DNA from: Deltaproteobacteria bacterium
GTDB taxonomy: Bacteria > Desulfobacterota > DSM-4660 > Desulfatiglandales > HGW-15
DNA length: 64,000 bases
Direction of reading: 5' to 3'
Assembly: GCA_020060215.1 (NCBI GenBank)
Contig: JAGVAP010000009.1
Span: 157,492-221,491 of the forward strand
The notes under the pieces: generated by a model
What the model saw: only the letters and a program-made list of their open reading frames with translations
What the model was told of the DNA's origin: nothing
The model's database searches: none
Position numbers and translations under genes: made by a program
In this document: one piece after another, positions 7,713 to 15,392 of the stretch
Numbering within the stretch: position 1 is the first letter of the stretch
How the letters are laid out: each line of letters begins with the position of its first letter

Positions 7713-7916
7713 ATGTTCCGAGGAAGAATGCAGGTGAAGGGAAAACCGGCCATGAAGAAGATCGTTATTGCGATGATCGAGAAAGACCTAAGTTCCGACG
7801 ATGTCGGCAGGTTGGCGGGGATCTCCCCGGCCCTGGTGGATCAGATGATTTCCGGACAGATCAATGATCCTGAGTGGGAAGGGAAGATAGCGGCAGCGCT
7901 TGGAATCAGCCTCTGA
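7713..7916 (+). CDS. Small helix-turn-helix protein
   Basis: The start chosen is ATG 7713, because GGAAGG lies just upstream. The frame extends further upstream but overlaps the previous gene. The roughly 67-residue product has KKIVIAMIEKDLSSDDVGRLAGISPALVDQMISG, a compact Cro-like helix-turn-helix, ending with AAALGISL as in XRE proteins. An internal start at 7752 is possible. It is probably a DNA-binding regulator or transcription antagonist of the element. The 95 bp before it contain nothing recognisable. Confidence 0.5.
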   Translation: MFRGRMQVKGKPAMKKIVIAMIEKDLSSDDVGRLAGISPALVDQMISGQINDPEWEGKIAAALGISL

Positions 7917-7977
7917 GAGCGAGCATCGTGTTCTTAGTATAACTGAATTGAGCCTCAAGCCGCACGGAGTCGTTTAG

Positions 7978-8685
7978 GTGGACCAGGGCGGGCAGCTCCA
8001 GGGAATAGTTGACTTGCCGGGGTTCTTTCACTGCGAAAGGGCCAACTGCGATCTGAAGATTTCAGCATGCATCGGAAGGCAGGAGGCAAATGCACAGAGG
8101 CATCCTTTCGAGCCGATACCCTATGCGATTTGCCAGGACTGCCAGAAAGGAAAAGGCTACCTGGTACAAGCGGAACCATTCCCCGAAGGCACCAAACCGA
8201 AGCGGGGAAAGGGTCAGAGGAAATCCGATTGCGACCTATACGGAAAGTGCCTTGATTTTGCGGCCAAGAGGGATTGGAAAAGCTGGAACTGCTACGGCTG
8301 CCCGGTGATCGAGGGGGTGAAAGCGATGCCTACAGAAGATGGAATTGCGAAGGTTGTCAACACCCGGATCTGCGAGGATTGTAAATCCAAGCCCACGATC
8401 CATTCGAATCATCCTCTGTGCGCTTCTTGCATGGCAAAGCGCTCGAACAGCAGCCCGAACAGGACGCAAAAGGCGCAGGAGAGGCGAAAACGGAAACACG
8501 CGACCGAGGATAAGCGTAAGGTCGAGATCTCGCGCCCACGGCCCGATTTGAAAGTCCTTATTTCTTTTTCCCAGCATCCGGAAATCCTCGATGCTCTAAA
8601 GGCAGCGGCAGAGCGGGAAATCCGGCCTTTGGATCTTCAGGTGATCTACCTTCTGAAAAAGGGGCTCGAAGAAGTTCAAGGTTAG
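7978..8685 (+). CDS. Cysteine-rich zinc-ribbon protein with ribbon-helix-helix-like tail
   Basis: The GTG start follows GGAG. The 235-residue product has many paired cysteines: CERANCDLKISAC (about 19-31), ICQDCQ (about 51), CDLYGKC, NCYGC (about 104) and a zinc ribbon CEDCKS...CASC (about 132-151). A Lys/Arg-rich linker leads to a C-terminal domain (KVLISFSQHPEILDALKAAA, then LDLQVIYLLKKGLEE) with the strand-helix-helix pattern of RHH DNA-binding proteins. It may be a zinc-dependent regulator. I know no named family with this arrangement, so function is unassigned. Confidence 0.6.
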   Translation: MDQGGQLQGIVDLPGFFHCERANCDLKISACIGRQEANAQRHPFEPIPYAICQDCQKGKGYLVQAEPFPEGTKPKRGKGQRKSDCDLYGKCLDFAAKRDWKSWNCYGCPVIEGVKAMPTEDGIAKVVNTRICEDCKSKPTIHSNHPLCASCMAKRSNSSPNRTQKAQERRKRKHATEDKRKVEISRPRPDLKVLISFSQHPEILDALKAAAEREIRPLDLQVIYLLKKGLEEVQG

Positions 8686-8696
8686 GGGGAAATCCC

Positions 8697-8912
8697 ATGC
8701 TGCTATTTCTAATTCTCATAATTGGTTGGTGCATCCTGTTGGTTATCTGCTGGCCTGCTGCGGTAGTCGTTGGGCTTCTGTTCTTGGTTTTAGGAATGGT
8801 TTATTTGGTGATCCGCCTGACCGGCAAGACGATTGGCGGAGTGTTTGCTTTAGTGCGTGCCGCATTTCGGCATGAAAGGAGACCGGCAAATGGAAGTGGT
8901 CCTCGAACCTGA
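8697..8912 (+). CDS. Small two-helix membrane protein
   Basis: The 71-residue protein is preceded by AGGGGGAA. Two strongly hydrophobic segments (residues 1-20, and 22-42 with WPAAVVVGLLFLVLGMVYLVI) are followed by a basic cytoplasmic tail. It sits where Mu-like phages sometimes carry holin or superinfection genes. Nothing in the sequence distinguishes these, and no endolysin is nearby, so a holin role is not claimed. It overlaps the next gene by 23 bp. Confidence 0.5.
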   Translation: MLLFLILIIGWCILLVICWPAAVVVGLLFLVLGMVYLVIRLTGKTIGGVFALVRAAFRHERRPANGSGPRT

Positions 8913-9117
8913 TCAAGTAAAGCGGGAAAATGTTCCTGATCCTTTGGCGGAGTGTCTGGCCAGAGTCAGTGCTAAGGCCGTGCTGCTTGGTGGCGCTTCA
9001 ATTGCGAAAAATTGCGGGATGTGCGGTGAAGAGAAGGAGGTGCACGCATGGGGTCGTTTATCGAGATCGTGGATGAACAGGAACGGATCGAGCATTGCTT
9101 CGGAGATTCGAGATTGA
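8890..9117 (+). CDS. Hypothetical phage protein
   Basis: The 75-codon frame begins at ATG 8890 with a good AGGAG site 8 bases upstream. The product MEVVLEPDQVKRENVPDPL... contains one CGMCGE pair and has no recognised family. It overlaps the next gene by 70 bp, longer than other overlaps in the element, so its 3' end may be a passive extension. The ribosome site is the main argument that it is real. Confidence 0.4.
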   Translation: MEVVLEPDQVKRENVPDPLAECLARVSAKAVLLGGASIAKNCGMCGEEKEVHAWGRLSRSWMNRNGSSIASEIRD

Positions 9118-9437
9118 TTCTGAGGCGGCTTACGCCCGAAACCCACGAGGAGATCCGTAGAAGACATACAAAGCGATACCGCACCAAATCCGGGGAGTGG
9201 GCAAAGGAACTCGATGAGAACGCTGTTCTTCTGGACTGCATTGATTACGTGATCGTCGGTTGGAGCGGTGTCAAGCATCCTGTCACAAAGCAGGATGTTC
9301 CTTGCACCCCGGAGAACAAGAAGAGAATTCCCATTCAGGCAATGGGAGAGGTCATGGACCTGGTATCCGAATTGAACCAGGTCGCGCAATCAGAAGCCGA
9401 GAACGAATTAAAAAACTCGAAAGGTTCCTCCGTGTAA
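9048..9437 (+). CDS. Phage tail assembly chaperone (short form)
   Basis: The start has AAGGAGG 6 bases upstream. The 129-residue product includes LRRLTPETHEEIRRRH and DCIDYVIVGWSGVKH, then PCTPENKKRIP, a pattern seen in phage tail-assembly chaperones and tail-tube neighbours. It lies directly before the tape measure gene. Its last codons hold a slippery A AAA AAC with 0-frame codons AAA AAC, and the -1 frame continues for about 106 codons, the arrangement of gpG/gpGT (lambda) and Mu gp41. Chaperones of this type coat the tape measure and recruit tube subunits. Synteny plus the recoding site support the call more than similarity does. Confidence 0.75.
   Translation: MGSFIEIVDEQERIEHCFGDSRLILRRLTPETHEEIRRRHTKRYRTKSGEWAKELDENAVLLDCIDYVIVGWSGVKHPVTKQDVPCTPENKKRIPIQAMGEVMDLVSELNQVAQSEAENELKNSKGSSV
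9410..9416 (+). other. Programmed -1 ribosomal frameshift site (A AAA AAC)
   Basis: In the 0 frame the codons read TTA AAA AAC, giving the classic heptamer A AAA AAC. After slippage the -1 frame reads LERFLRVKADF without a stop to 9736. The 0 frame stops 21 bases after the heptamer, at 9437. Bases from about 9450 can pair (AGGCCTGG with CCAGGCC) to form a possible downstream stimulator. Confidence 0.8.
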
Positions 9438-9736
9438 AAGCTGACTTTCCAGGCCTGGACTGTGAGAGCTGCGGGGACCAGGCCGAACCGGGGGAACCTG
9501 AGCCCGATTGTGCAGCTTGCCCTTTGCCGGAATTGCTTCCGGAAAATTTGGAAGCCCTACAGATTCATGAAGTGTTGAACGTCGGAACAGAAGCCGGGTT
9601 GGAGCAAGAGATGATTCAGATCACCATGCCGAAGATGACGAAGGAGAAGGCAAAGCTTTTGGTCATGAAACTTGCTCTGATCCGCAAGGTCACTTCGGCC
9701 ATGAAGGGAGAAGCAGAAGATGGCAGCCGGAATTGA
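9410..9736 (+). CDS. Tail assembly chaperone frameshift extension (GT-like domain)
   Basis: This frame has no good start of its own near its conserved part and is joined to the preceding gene by -1 slippage at 9410-9416. The predicted fusion is about 229 residues (123 from the first frame, 106 from this one). The extension has a cysteine-bearing N-terminal part (DCESCGDQAEPGEPEPDCAACP) and a helical tail (TKEKAKLLVMKLALIRKVTSAM). It overlaps the tape measure start by 17 bp. The T domain of such proteins binds the tape measure. Confidence 0.7.
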   Translation, partial: KKLERFLRVKADFPGLDCESCGDQAEPGEPEPDCAACPLPELLPENLEALQIHEVLNVGTEAGLEQEMIQITMPKMTKEKAKLLVMKLALIRKVTSAMKGEAEDGSRN

Positions 9737-10598
9737 ATTGGAAATGACGGTGACTGACAAAGGAACTGCGGAGGTGAAAGCAATCACGCAGAAGGCCCTT
9801 TCCTCTTTTGACAGTCTGAGAAACCATGCCATATCGGTCAGCCACTCTATCGGCAACGCATTTTCCGGAGCCATGTCAAAATTGAAGGAGTTCGGCAGCA
9901 TGGTATTCTCTTTGCGGGGACTCATGGTCGCGCTTTCTGGAGCCGGGGGCATTCTTCTCGTTTCGCGAGCAGTTGAAATAATCGGAGAGAGATCCGAAAC
10001 GCTGAAACAGAGGTTCGATGCCGTCAAGGAGGCTGCTGGAGGCTTCATAGATCGGCTCATCGATTACGTGGGGAAAAGCCCTGAGCTGTTGAGTTTCTTG
10101 GACCGCATGAAAGAGAAGATCATCGATTGGACACAGAGAATGCCCGAGCTGGAGGGAACCATCCGGGGTTTCTTCGATGGGGTTTCTGCATTCATGCAGG
10201 AGGCGCTTCCGAAAATAACCGCTTTCGTCAGCAACTTCCTCGGGGTTATGAAGGAACTCTATGACCGGATCAAGTCGATGTGGCAGACCATCAAGGACAT
10301 TGCCGCTGGAGCGAAAAGCGTCATGAGTGCCCTCGGTCGAAGTATACCTTCCGAAATGTACGGGCCAGATGGTCAGATACTTCAACCGGAGCCTGCTCCA
10401 GGCACCAGCAGCTCCCCAGCTCCTGCTCCTGCTTACGGCAGCGAAGCTTATTGGCAGCAGCAGGTGAGCAGTCCAATCACCGTGAATTTCAACGGACAGA
10501 TGAGCCGGAGCGATGTCACGAACATCATCAGCGAAATGGAGCGCCGTGGGGATCGCGGTGGGGGTGGCGAGTACGTGTACGGAGTCGCTTCCTATTGA
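9720..10598 (+). CDS. Short phage tail tape measure protein
   Basis: The 292-residue product is preceded by GGGAGAAG. The N-terminus (IELEMTVTDKGTAEVKAITQKALSSFDSLRNHAISVSHSI) is typical of tape measure proteins, as is the hydrophobic stretch MVALSGAGGILLVSRAVEII (about 65-84). Long amphipathic helices follow (to about 200), then a Pro/Ala-rich linker and the C-terminal TVNFNGQMSRSDVTNIISEMERR. Both ends look intact, so it is either a naturally short ruler (predicted tail only about 40 nm at roughly 1.5 angstrom per residue) or an in-frame internal deletion. Tape measures of Mu-like phages are usually several times longer. Confidence 0.7.
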   Translation: MAAGIELEMTVTDKGTAEVKAITQKALSSFDSLRNHAISVSHSIGNAFSGAMSKLKEFGSMVFSLRGLMVALSGAGGILLVSRAVEIIGERSETLKQRFDAVKEAAGGFIDRLIDYVGKSPELLSFLDRMKEKIIDWTQRMPELEGTIRGFFDGVSAFMQEALPKITAFVSNFLGVMKELYDRIKSMWQTIKDIAAGAKSVMSALGRSIPSEMYGPDGQILQPEPAPGTSSSPAPAPAYGSEAYWQQQVSSPITVNFNGQMSRSDVTNIISEMERRGDRGGGGEYVYGVASY

Positions 10599-10628
10599 CG
10601 CCTGATTTTCAGTCACGAGGTTCCGCTG

Positions 10629-11915
10629 ATGAAGTTCTTCTCAAAGCATGAATGGTCAAAGCGGCTCGCTCAATTTCTGACAAAGCGCGGGGGGGTGCAG
10701 ATTCCTCTAGGCGCGGGTGGTGCCGTGCCGGGCGGGTTCTCTGCATGGTCAAACCTCGGCAGCGCTTCTAAACAGATTGATGCCTATAGAGGGCACGTCT
10801 ACAAGTGCGTGACGCTGATCGCGAACCGCGCCATATCGATTCCCCTGCGGCTCTACAAGCAAGAGGAGAAGACGGTTAAGGAGATCACCAGGCACCCCTT
10901 TCTAGATCTGCTGTACAGGCCAAATCAGACCATGAGCGGCGCGGATCTGAAGTTCTTGACGTTCATCCATCGAGACCTGACCGGCAAGGCTTTTTGGTAC
11001 GTTCCGCGGAATGCGCTGGGCAGGCCCGCCGAGATCTGGCCGTTGAACCCGGCAGACTTTCGGAGGTTCGTTTTCAGCCCAAACGGAAGAAGCCTTGTCG
11101 GCTATGAGTTCGGATCGGGGAGCGGGGAGGCCGTAACCTATGCGCCCGATGAGATCATTTACTTCCGGTATCCCCACCCGAGGCACATGCTGGAGGGGGC
11201 AAGCCCGATTCAGGCAATGGCCTATGAGTATGACATCGACCTGGCCATCAAGGTGTACGAACGCGCCTTCTTCCAGAACAGCGCCCGGCCAGATGTGGTG
11301 CTTGAAACGGATCAGTCCATACAAAAAGCCGATGCCACGCGACTGCTGCTTCAGTGGAACGAAGCCCACCAGGGCGCGGACAAGCGATGGAACACGGCAA
11401 TCCTGAGCCACGGCCTGAAGGCGAAGGTGATCCAGGCGAACTCGGCCGATCTGGAGTTTGCGACCCTTGCGGCGATGGCGAAGCAGGATATTTTGGAGGC
11501 CTATAACGTGCCTCCTGGCAAGCTGGGCAGCGTTGAAGACGTGAATAGGTCCAGTGATCTCGGGGTGGACATAACTTTCAATTCTGAGTGCATCACGCCC
11601 CGCCTGGTCAGCTACCAGGACCAGGTAAGCCGGGGTGTCCTGTCTGTCTACGGCAGCGGCCTTTATGCCTCCCATGATAACTGCATCCCGAGGGATCTGG
11701 AACACGATCTTCGGAGGCGGGAATCCGACCTTCGGAGCAAGGTAACAACAGTCAATGAGGAGCGGCAAAGGGACGGGCTTTCCCCTATGCCCTGGGGTGA
11801 AGTGCCTTGGGTCAGCATAGCAGAAAGACAGTATGGCCAGGTGGAGACTGTACAGCTTCAGAGGAGGAGCATCAGGACCCGAAAAAGGCGGTTTTCGGCC
11901 ATTTTCGCCGGTTAA
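10629..11915 (+). CDS. HK97-type phage portal protein
   Basis: The 428-residue protein matches the HK97 portal family (PF04860). It has the segment AYRGHVYKCVTLIANRAISIPLRLYK (about 47-72), HPFLDLLYRPNQTMSG, the DEIIYFRYPHP and LEGASPIQA motifs, and the MAKQDILEAYNVPPGKLG stem-clip region (about 278-295). Portals form the dodecameric DNA gate of the capsid. A portal following the tape measure, with no terminase or capsid gene, is out of normal order and suggests deletion or rearrangement. It is the last gene before the right-end sites, and its C-terminal 25 residues are Arg-rich and may be altered by the junction. Confidence 0.88.
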   Translation: MKFFSKHEWSKRLAQFLTKRGGVQIPLGAGGAVPGGFSAWSNLGSASKQIDAYRGHVYKCVTLIANRAISIPLRLYKQEEKTVKEITRHPFLDLLYRPNQTMSGADLKFLTFIHRDLTGKAFWYVPRNALGRPAEIWPLNPADFRRFVFSPNGRSLVGYEFGSGSGEAVTYAPDEIIYFRYPHPRHMLEGASPIQAMAYEYDIDLAIKVYERAFFQNSARPDVVLETDQSIQKADATRLLLQWNEAHQGADKRWNTAILSHGLKAKVIQANSADLEFATLAAMAKQDILEAYNVPPGKLGSVEDVNRSSDLGVDITFNSECITPRLVSYQDQVSRGVLSVYGSGLYASHDNCIPRDLEHDLRRRESDLRSKVTTVNEERQRDGLSPMPWGEVPWVSIAERQYGQVETVQLQRRSIRTRKRRFSAIFAG

Positions 11916-11984
11916 ATACAGCTACACCCAAAACGCCTGTCTTCGACTCAGAAGGGCAGAGTCGGACAGGTGAGGTGTCTCTAC

Positions 11985-12034
11985 GGTTTACAAAACCATC
12001 TGTCCTGATTTCTGAAACCATCTGCCCCTCTACA
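11985..12034 (-). repeat. Right-end transposase-binding-like sites
   Basis: Two sites point inward on the minus strand: 11985-12005 (reverse complement GGACAGATGGTTTTGTAAAC) and 12014-12028 (GGGGCAGATGGTTTC). They match the left-end sites in opposite orientation. A CA at 12033-12034 is a possible terminal dinucleotide. Beyond it, 12073-12105 is a CCAATGACCAATAACCAATG low-complexity repeat in host DNA. The 11916-12117 stretch holds no gene. Confidence 0.5.
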
Positions 12035-12117
12035 CCCTTGCACAATCAACCGGCGTTCGAAATCCGCAGTGGACCAATGACCAATAACCAATGAGCCATG
12101 ACCAATCCCCTATGGCC

Positions 12118-12146
12118 TTGAAATTGCTAGAGTGGATGAGTATATT
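12118..12146 (+). promoter_or_regulatory. Sigma-70 promoter of the ClpX-like/heme operon
   Basis: TTGAAA (12118-12123), a 17-bp spacer and TATATT (12141-12146) lie 112 bp upstream of the ClpX-like start and just outside the right end of the Mu-like element. This is one of the best promoter matches in the window. It would drive the ClpX-like gene and, given an 11-bp gap, ahbC. Confidence 0.6.
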
Positions 12147-12257
12147 GTTCTATCAGGCAGCCCGGGGGTTTGGCCCCTGATTCGTTACCGAATGCGGACG
12201 GCCTGGTCGCAGCGGCCCCGGGGAACGGGGCGAAAACAAGGCGATCAAGAGGTGATT

Positions 12258-14036
12258 ATGACATACGAAGGTTTTGAAAACGACGGGGGTGAGAAGCTTC
12301 CCAATCAGAAAGAGCTCGAAAAGGAGTTGAGCGAATATCTTTCGAAGAAGTACGGGAACCGGATCAAGATCATTTCCCCCTTCCTTTTTCCCAAGGCCGA
12401 AGAATCCCAGAGCGACGTCGGCAAAGGGTCTGAAAAAGAGGGGAAGGGTCCTGTCTTCGATATGCTTCCAGAAGAACTCGAGCACTTCCTGGACAGCTTC
12501 ATCGTGAAGCAGAATCAGGCGAAATCCGTCCTGGCCACCAAGATGTGCACGCATTTCAATCGAATCAAATATCTCAAGCAGCACGGCGGGAAGAGGAAGA
12601 CCGCCGGTGTAGGCATGATCAAGAACAATGTGCTCATGATCGGGCCTACCGGCGTCGGCAAGACCTATATGATCAAGCTCGTCGCACAGAAGCTCGGGGT
12701 CCCTTTCGTCAAGGGGGACGCCACCAAGTTCAGCGAAACAGGGTATGTGGGGGGCGATGTGGAGGACCTCGTGCGCGACCTGGTCTATGAAGCCGGGGAT
12801 GACATCGAGCTTGCCGAAAACGGGATCATCTATATCGATGAGGTGGACAAGATAGCCTCCGCCAGGAACATCATCGGGCACGACGTCTCCAGGACGGGGG
12901 TCCAGCGCGCTCTCCTCAAGCCCATGGAGGAGACCGAGGTCGATATGAAGGTGCCCCATGACGCCGTGTCCCAGATCCAGGCGATCGAGCACTTCAGGCG
13001 CACGGGCAAACGCGACAAGAGGATGGTGAACACCAGGAACATCCTGTTCATCATGAGCGGTGCGTTCGGGGACCTGGCCGAGATCATCAAGAAGCGGCTC
13101 CAGAAACAGGGAATCGGGTTCGAAGCCAACGTGAGCGCCACCGAGGTGCCCTGGGAGATCCTGAAGGAGGTGAGCGCCCAGGACCTGATCGACTTCGGGT
13201 TTGAAACGGAGTTTGTGGGCCGCCTGCCGGTGATCGTGGTCTTTGACGAGCTCAGCAAGGAAGACCTGGCCGAGATCCTCAAGAACCCGAACAACCCGAT
13301 CATCCTCAGCAAGAGGCAGGACTTCAAGGCGTACGGGATCGACATCAAGTTCGAGGACGAGGCCCTGGAGAAGATCGCGGAGATGGCCGCGTCCGAGAAG
13401 ACGGGCGCAAGAGGGCTGGTCAGCGCCATCGAGCGGGTCCTCATCCCCTTTGAAAAGCGGATGCCTTCCACGGACATGAAGAGACTGGTGGTGACGCGGG
13501 AGGTCGTGACCGATCCGGAGGCCGAGCTCGTTTCCCTCGAGGAGGGCTATGACACCCAGGAGCGGGCGGAGAGTTTCGAAAGGGCTGCATTCAACGAGAA
13601 GCAGAGGGTGGTGAGGTTCATCTCCGAGCGTGAGAAGGATTTCCGTGAAAAGTCGGAGCTGGACCTCTATGATGAAAGGGTGGACCTGATTGCAGAGATC
13701 TACGTCCGGATGACCTCGGATCTCAATACGGTCTTCGAAGATTTTGCCAACATGTACCAGCAGATCAGGGTGCAGGAAGTGACCCTGTCCGGCGATCTCG
13801 ACACCACCGTGAGCTTTGACGAAAGGGCGATCGACGAGATCGTCCGAAAGGCCATGGATACGGGGCAGCAGGCCGGGGCCCTGGCCTTCCAGCTCGTCAA
13901 GAGGCTGGAATACGGGCTGAAGCTGGTGAAGGAGCGCTCGGGCATCGAAAGCTTCGTGATCACCCGGGAGGCGGTTACAGACATGGAAAGGTATATCAAC
14001 GGACTCGTCAAGAAGTTCTACAGGCAGATGAGCTGA
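12258..14036 (+). CDS. ClpX-like AAA+ unfoldase lacking the zinc domain
   Basis: The start ATG 12258 follows AGGTG; upstream frame extension is not protein-like. The 592-residue product has Walker A GPTGVGKT (129-136), the ClpX-type segment ETGYVGGDVEDLVRDLV (about 160-176) and Walker B IIYIDEVDK (190-198). Sensor and arginine-finger regions and the KTGARGLVSAIERVL C-subdomain follow. ClpX is about 420 residues with an N-terminal four-cysteine zinc domain. Here that domain is replaced by a charged 70-residue leader, and about 150 extra C-terminal residues follow the ATPase. It may unfold substrates with or without ClpP; no clpP is nearby. Proximity to ahbC suggests, without proving, a link to heme enzyme turnover. 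Confidence 0.85.
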   Translation: MTYEGFENDGGEKLPNQKELEKELSEYLSKKYGNRIKIISPFLFPKAEESQSDVGKGSEKEGKGPVFDMLPEELEHFLDSFIVKQNQAKSVLATKMCTHFNRIKYLKQHGGKRKTAGVGMIKNNVLMIGPTGVGKTYMIKLVAQKLGVPFVKGDATKFSETGYVGGDVEDLVRDLVYEAGDDIELAENGIIYIDEVDKIASARNIIGHDVSRTGVQRALLKPMEETEVDMKVPHDAVSQIQAIEHFRRTGKRDKRMVNTRNILFIMSGAFGDLAEIIKKRLQKQGIGFEANVSATEVPWEILKEVSAQDLIDFGFETEFVGRLPVIVVFDELSKEDLAEILKNPNNPIILSKRQDFKAYGIDIKFEDEALEKIAEMAASEKTGARGLVSAIERVLIPFEKRMPSTDMKRLVVTREVVTDPEAELVSLEEGYDTQERAESFERAAFNEKQRVVRFISEREKDFREKSELDLYDERVDLIAEIYVRMTSDLNTVFEDFANMYQQIRVQEVTLSGDLDTTVSFDERAIDEIVRKAMDTGQQAGALAFQLVKRLEYGLKLVKERSGIESFVITREAVTDMERYINGLVKKFYRQMS

Positions 14037-14047
14037 GGGGCATCCTG

Positions 14048-15274
14048 GTGATCGGAATATCCAAATTGTACTGCGGAACCGTGGAACCCTCCGACGCCCT
14101 CCGGTATGGAAGGCGCTCGAAGGATCTCCCTTCTCACCTCCTCCAGTTCTCGGAAGACAAGAAACCGGTGGTGGTCTGGAACCTGACCCGATCATGCAAT
14201 CTGAAATGCATCCACTGTTATGCGCGCGCGGTGAGGCACAGCCTCGAAAAGGAGCTCGACACCGATCAGGCCGTCAAGGTCCTCGACGACCTCGCCGATT
14301 TCGGTGTGCCGGTGGTCCTCTTCTCCGGTGGTGAGCCGCTCCTTCGGCCGGACCTCGGCCGCCTGTCCAGGTATGCGGTCGAGAAGGGAATGAGGGCGGT
14401 CATCTCCACGAACGGGACCCTGATCACCAGGAAGAAGGCGGCGGAGTTGAAGGATGTGGGCCTCTCCTATGTGGGCGTGAGCCTGGACGGCCTGGAAAAG
14501 GTCCACGACCATTTCCGGGGAGAGACCGGGGCCTTCAAGGCCGCCATCGCCGGCATCAGGAACTGCCAGGACGCGGGTCTCAAGGTCGGGCTTCGATTTA
14601 CGATCAACCGGCTCAACAAGGATGAGGTGGGGGGGCTCTTCGATCTTCTGGAGAGAGAGGCGATCCCCAGGATCTGCTTCTATCACCTCGTGTACGCCGG
14701 GCGCGGTTCCGAGCTGATCAAGGATGACCTGGATCATCGGGAGACCCGGCAGGTCGTGGACCTGATCATGGATCGCACCAGAGATCTCCACGAAAGGGGC
14801 CTGGCGAAAGAGGTGCTCACGGTCGACAACCATGCCGACGGCCCATACGTGTACCTGAGGATGTCGCGGGAGGGAAACCCCCGGGCCAAGGAGGTGCTGC
14901 AGCTCCTCCGGATGAACGAGGGGAACAGCTCGGGACGGGGAATCGGCTGCATCAGCTGGGACGGCGCGGTCCATGCCGATCAGTTCTGGAGACACCTCAG
15001 TTTCGGGAACATCCTCCAAGTACCCTTCAGCCGCGTCTGGAGCGACCTCTCCAATCCCCTCATGGCGAGGTTGAAAGACAAGAAAAGATATGTGAGCGGC
15101 CGCTGCGGTTCATGCCGCTGGCTCGACATCTGCGCCGGCAACTTCCGGGTCAGGGCCGAGGCGGTGACCGGAGATCTCTGGGCCCCCGACCCGGCGTGCT
15201 ATCTCACCGATGAAGAAATCTCCGGCGGCTTCGCCCCTGCACTGAGATCCGCGTCAGGTCCTCCCCTTTCGTAA
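14048..15274 (+). CDS. ahbC: AhbC, radical SAM 12,18-didecarboxysiroheme to Fe-coproporphyrin III enzyme
   Basis: The GTG start gives [20 protein letters not shown], the hallmark N-terminus of AhbC/NirJ1. The radical SAM cluster motif is C50-x3-C54-x2-C57. FSGGEPLL and a TIM-barrel follow, and C-terminal cysteines ([19 protein letters not shown]) bind an auxiliary Fe-S cluster. Length is 408 residues. In the siroheme route to heme, AhbC removes acetate side chains from 12,18-didecarboxysiroheme. It lies 11 bp after the ClpX-like gene and shares the cluster with hemB, ahbD and ahbA. The last 15 residues run into a low-complexity repeat, so the C-terminus may be slightly extended. Confidence 0.9.
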   Translation: MIGISKLYCGTVEPSDALRYGRRSKDLPSHLLQFSEDKKPVVVWNLTRSCNLKCIHCYARAVRHSLEKELDTDQAVKVLDDLADFGVPVVLFSGGEPLLRPDLGRLSRYAVEKGMRAVISTNGTLITRKKAAELKDVGLSYVGVSLDGLEKVHDHFRGETGAFKAAIAGIRNCQDAGLKVGLRFTINRLNKDEVGGLFDLLEREAIPRICFYHLVYAGRGSELIKDDLDHRETRQVVDLIMDRTRDLHERGLAKEVLTVDNHADGPYVYLRMSREGNPRAKEVLQLLRMNEGNSSGRGIGCISWDGAVHADQFWRHLSFGNILQVPFSRVWSDLSNPLMARLKDKKRYVSGRCGSCRWLDICAGNFRVRAEAVTGDLWAPDPACYLTDEEISGGFAPALRSASGPPLS

Positions 15275-15392
15275 AGGGGAAACAGAGGGGGCTTTTCCCG
15301 CTTGCCGGGCAGAAGGGGGTGGACATCCACCCATTCCCATTTTATTCTTTGCTGCGGACGCCGACCACCACACTCTTTCGAGAGGACACCAG

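Larger units (their letters stand above)
832..12034. mobile_element. Compact Mu-like transposable prophage or satellite
   Basis: The block runs in the Mu early order: leftward XRE repressor, divergent promoter/operator, Ner-like protein, DDE transposase A, AAA+ ATPase B, GemA-like protein and small accessory genes. It then carries only a tail-assembly chaperone with a frameshift extension, a 292-residue tape measure and an HK97-type portal. End-site-like repeats with core GGACARATGG occur at 832-849, 939-953 and 1076-1098 on the left, and inverted at 11985-12005 and about 12014-12028 on the right. The limits given are the outermost repeats. The exact termini and the 5-bp target duplication could not be fixed. 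No terminase, protease, capsid, lysis, baseplate, Mor/C or fibre gene is present, so it is either a deletion remnant or a naturally reduced element. Host genes flank both sides. Confidence 0.8.

Noticed and set aside
12050..12075. tRNA T-arm-like GTTCGAAATCC near the right end of the element
   Set aside because: The flanking bases do not form the T stem, the loop has an extra base, and no acceptor, D or anticodon arms are present.
12153..14195. 680-codon minus-strand open frame opposite the ClpX-like and ahbC genes
   Set aside because: It is antisense to motif-bearing genes in GC-rich DNA, is rich in Pro/Gly/His/Asp, has no domain pattern, and crosses two genes.
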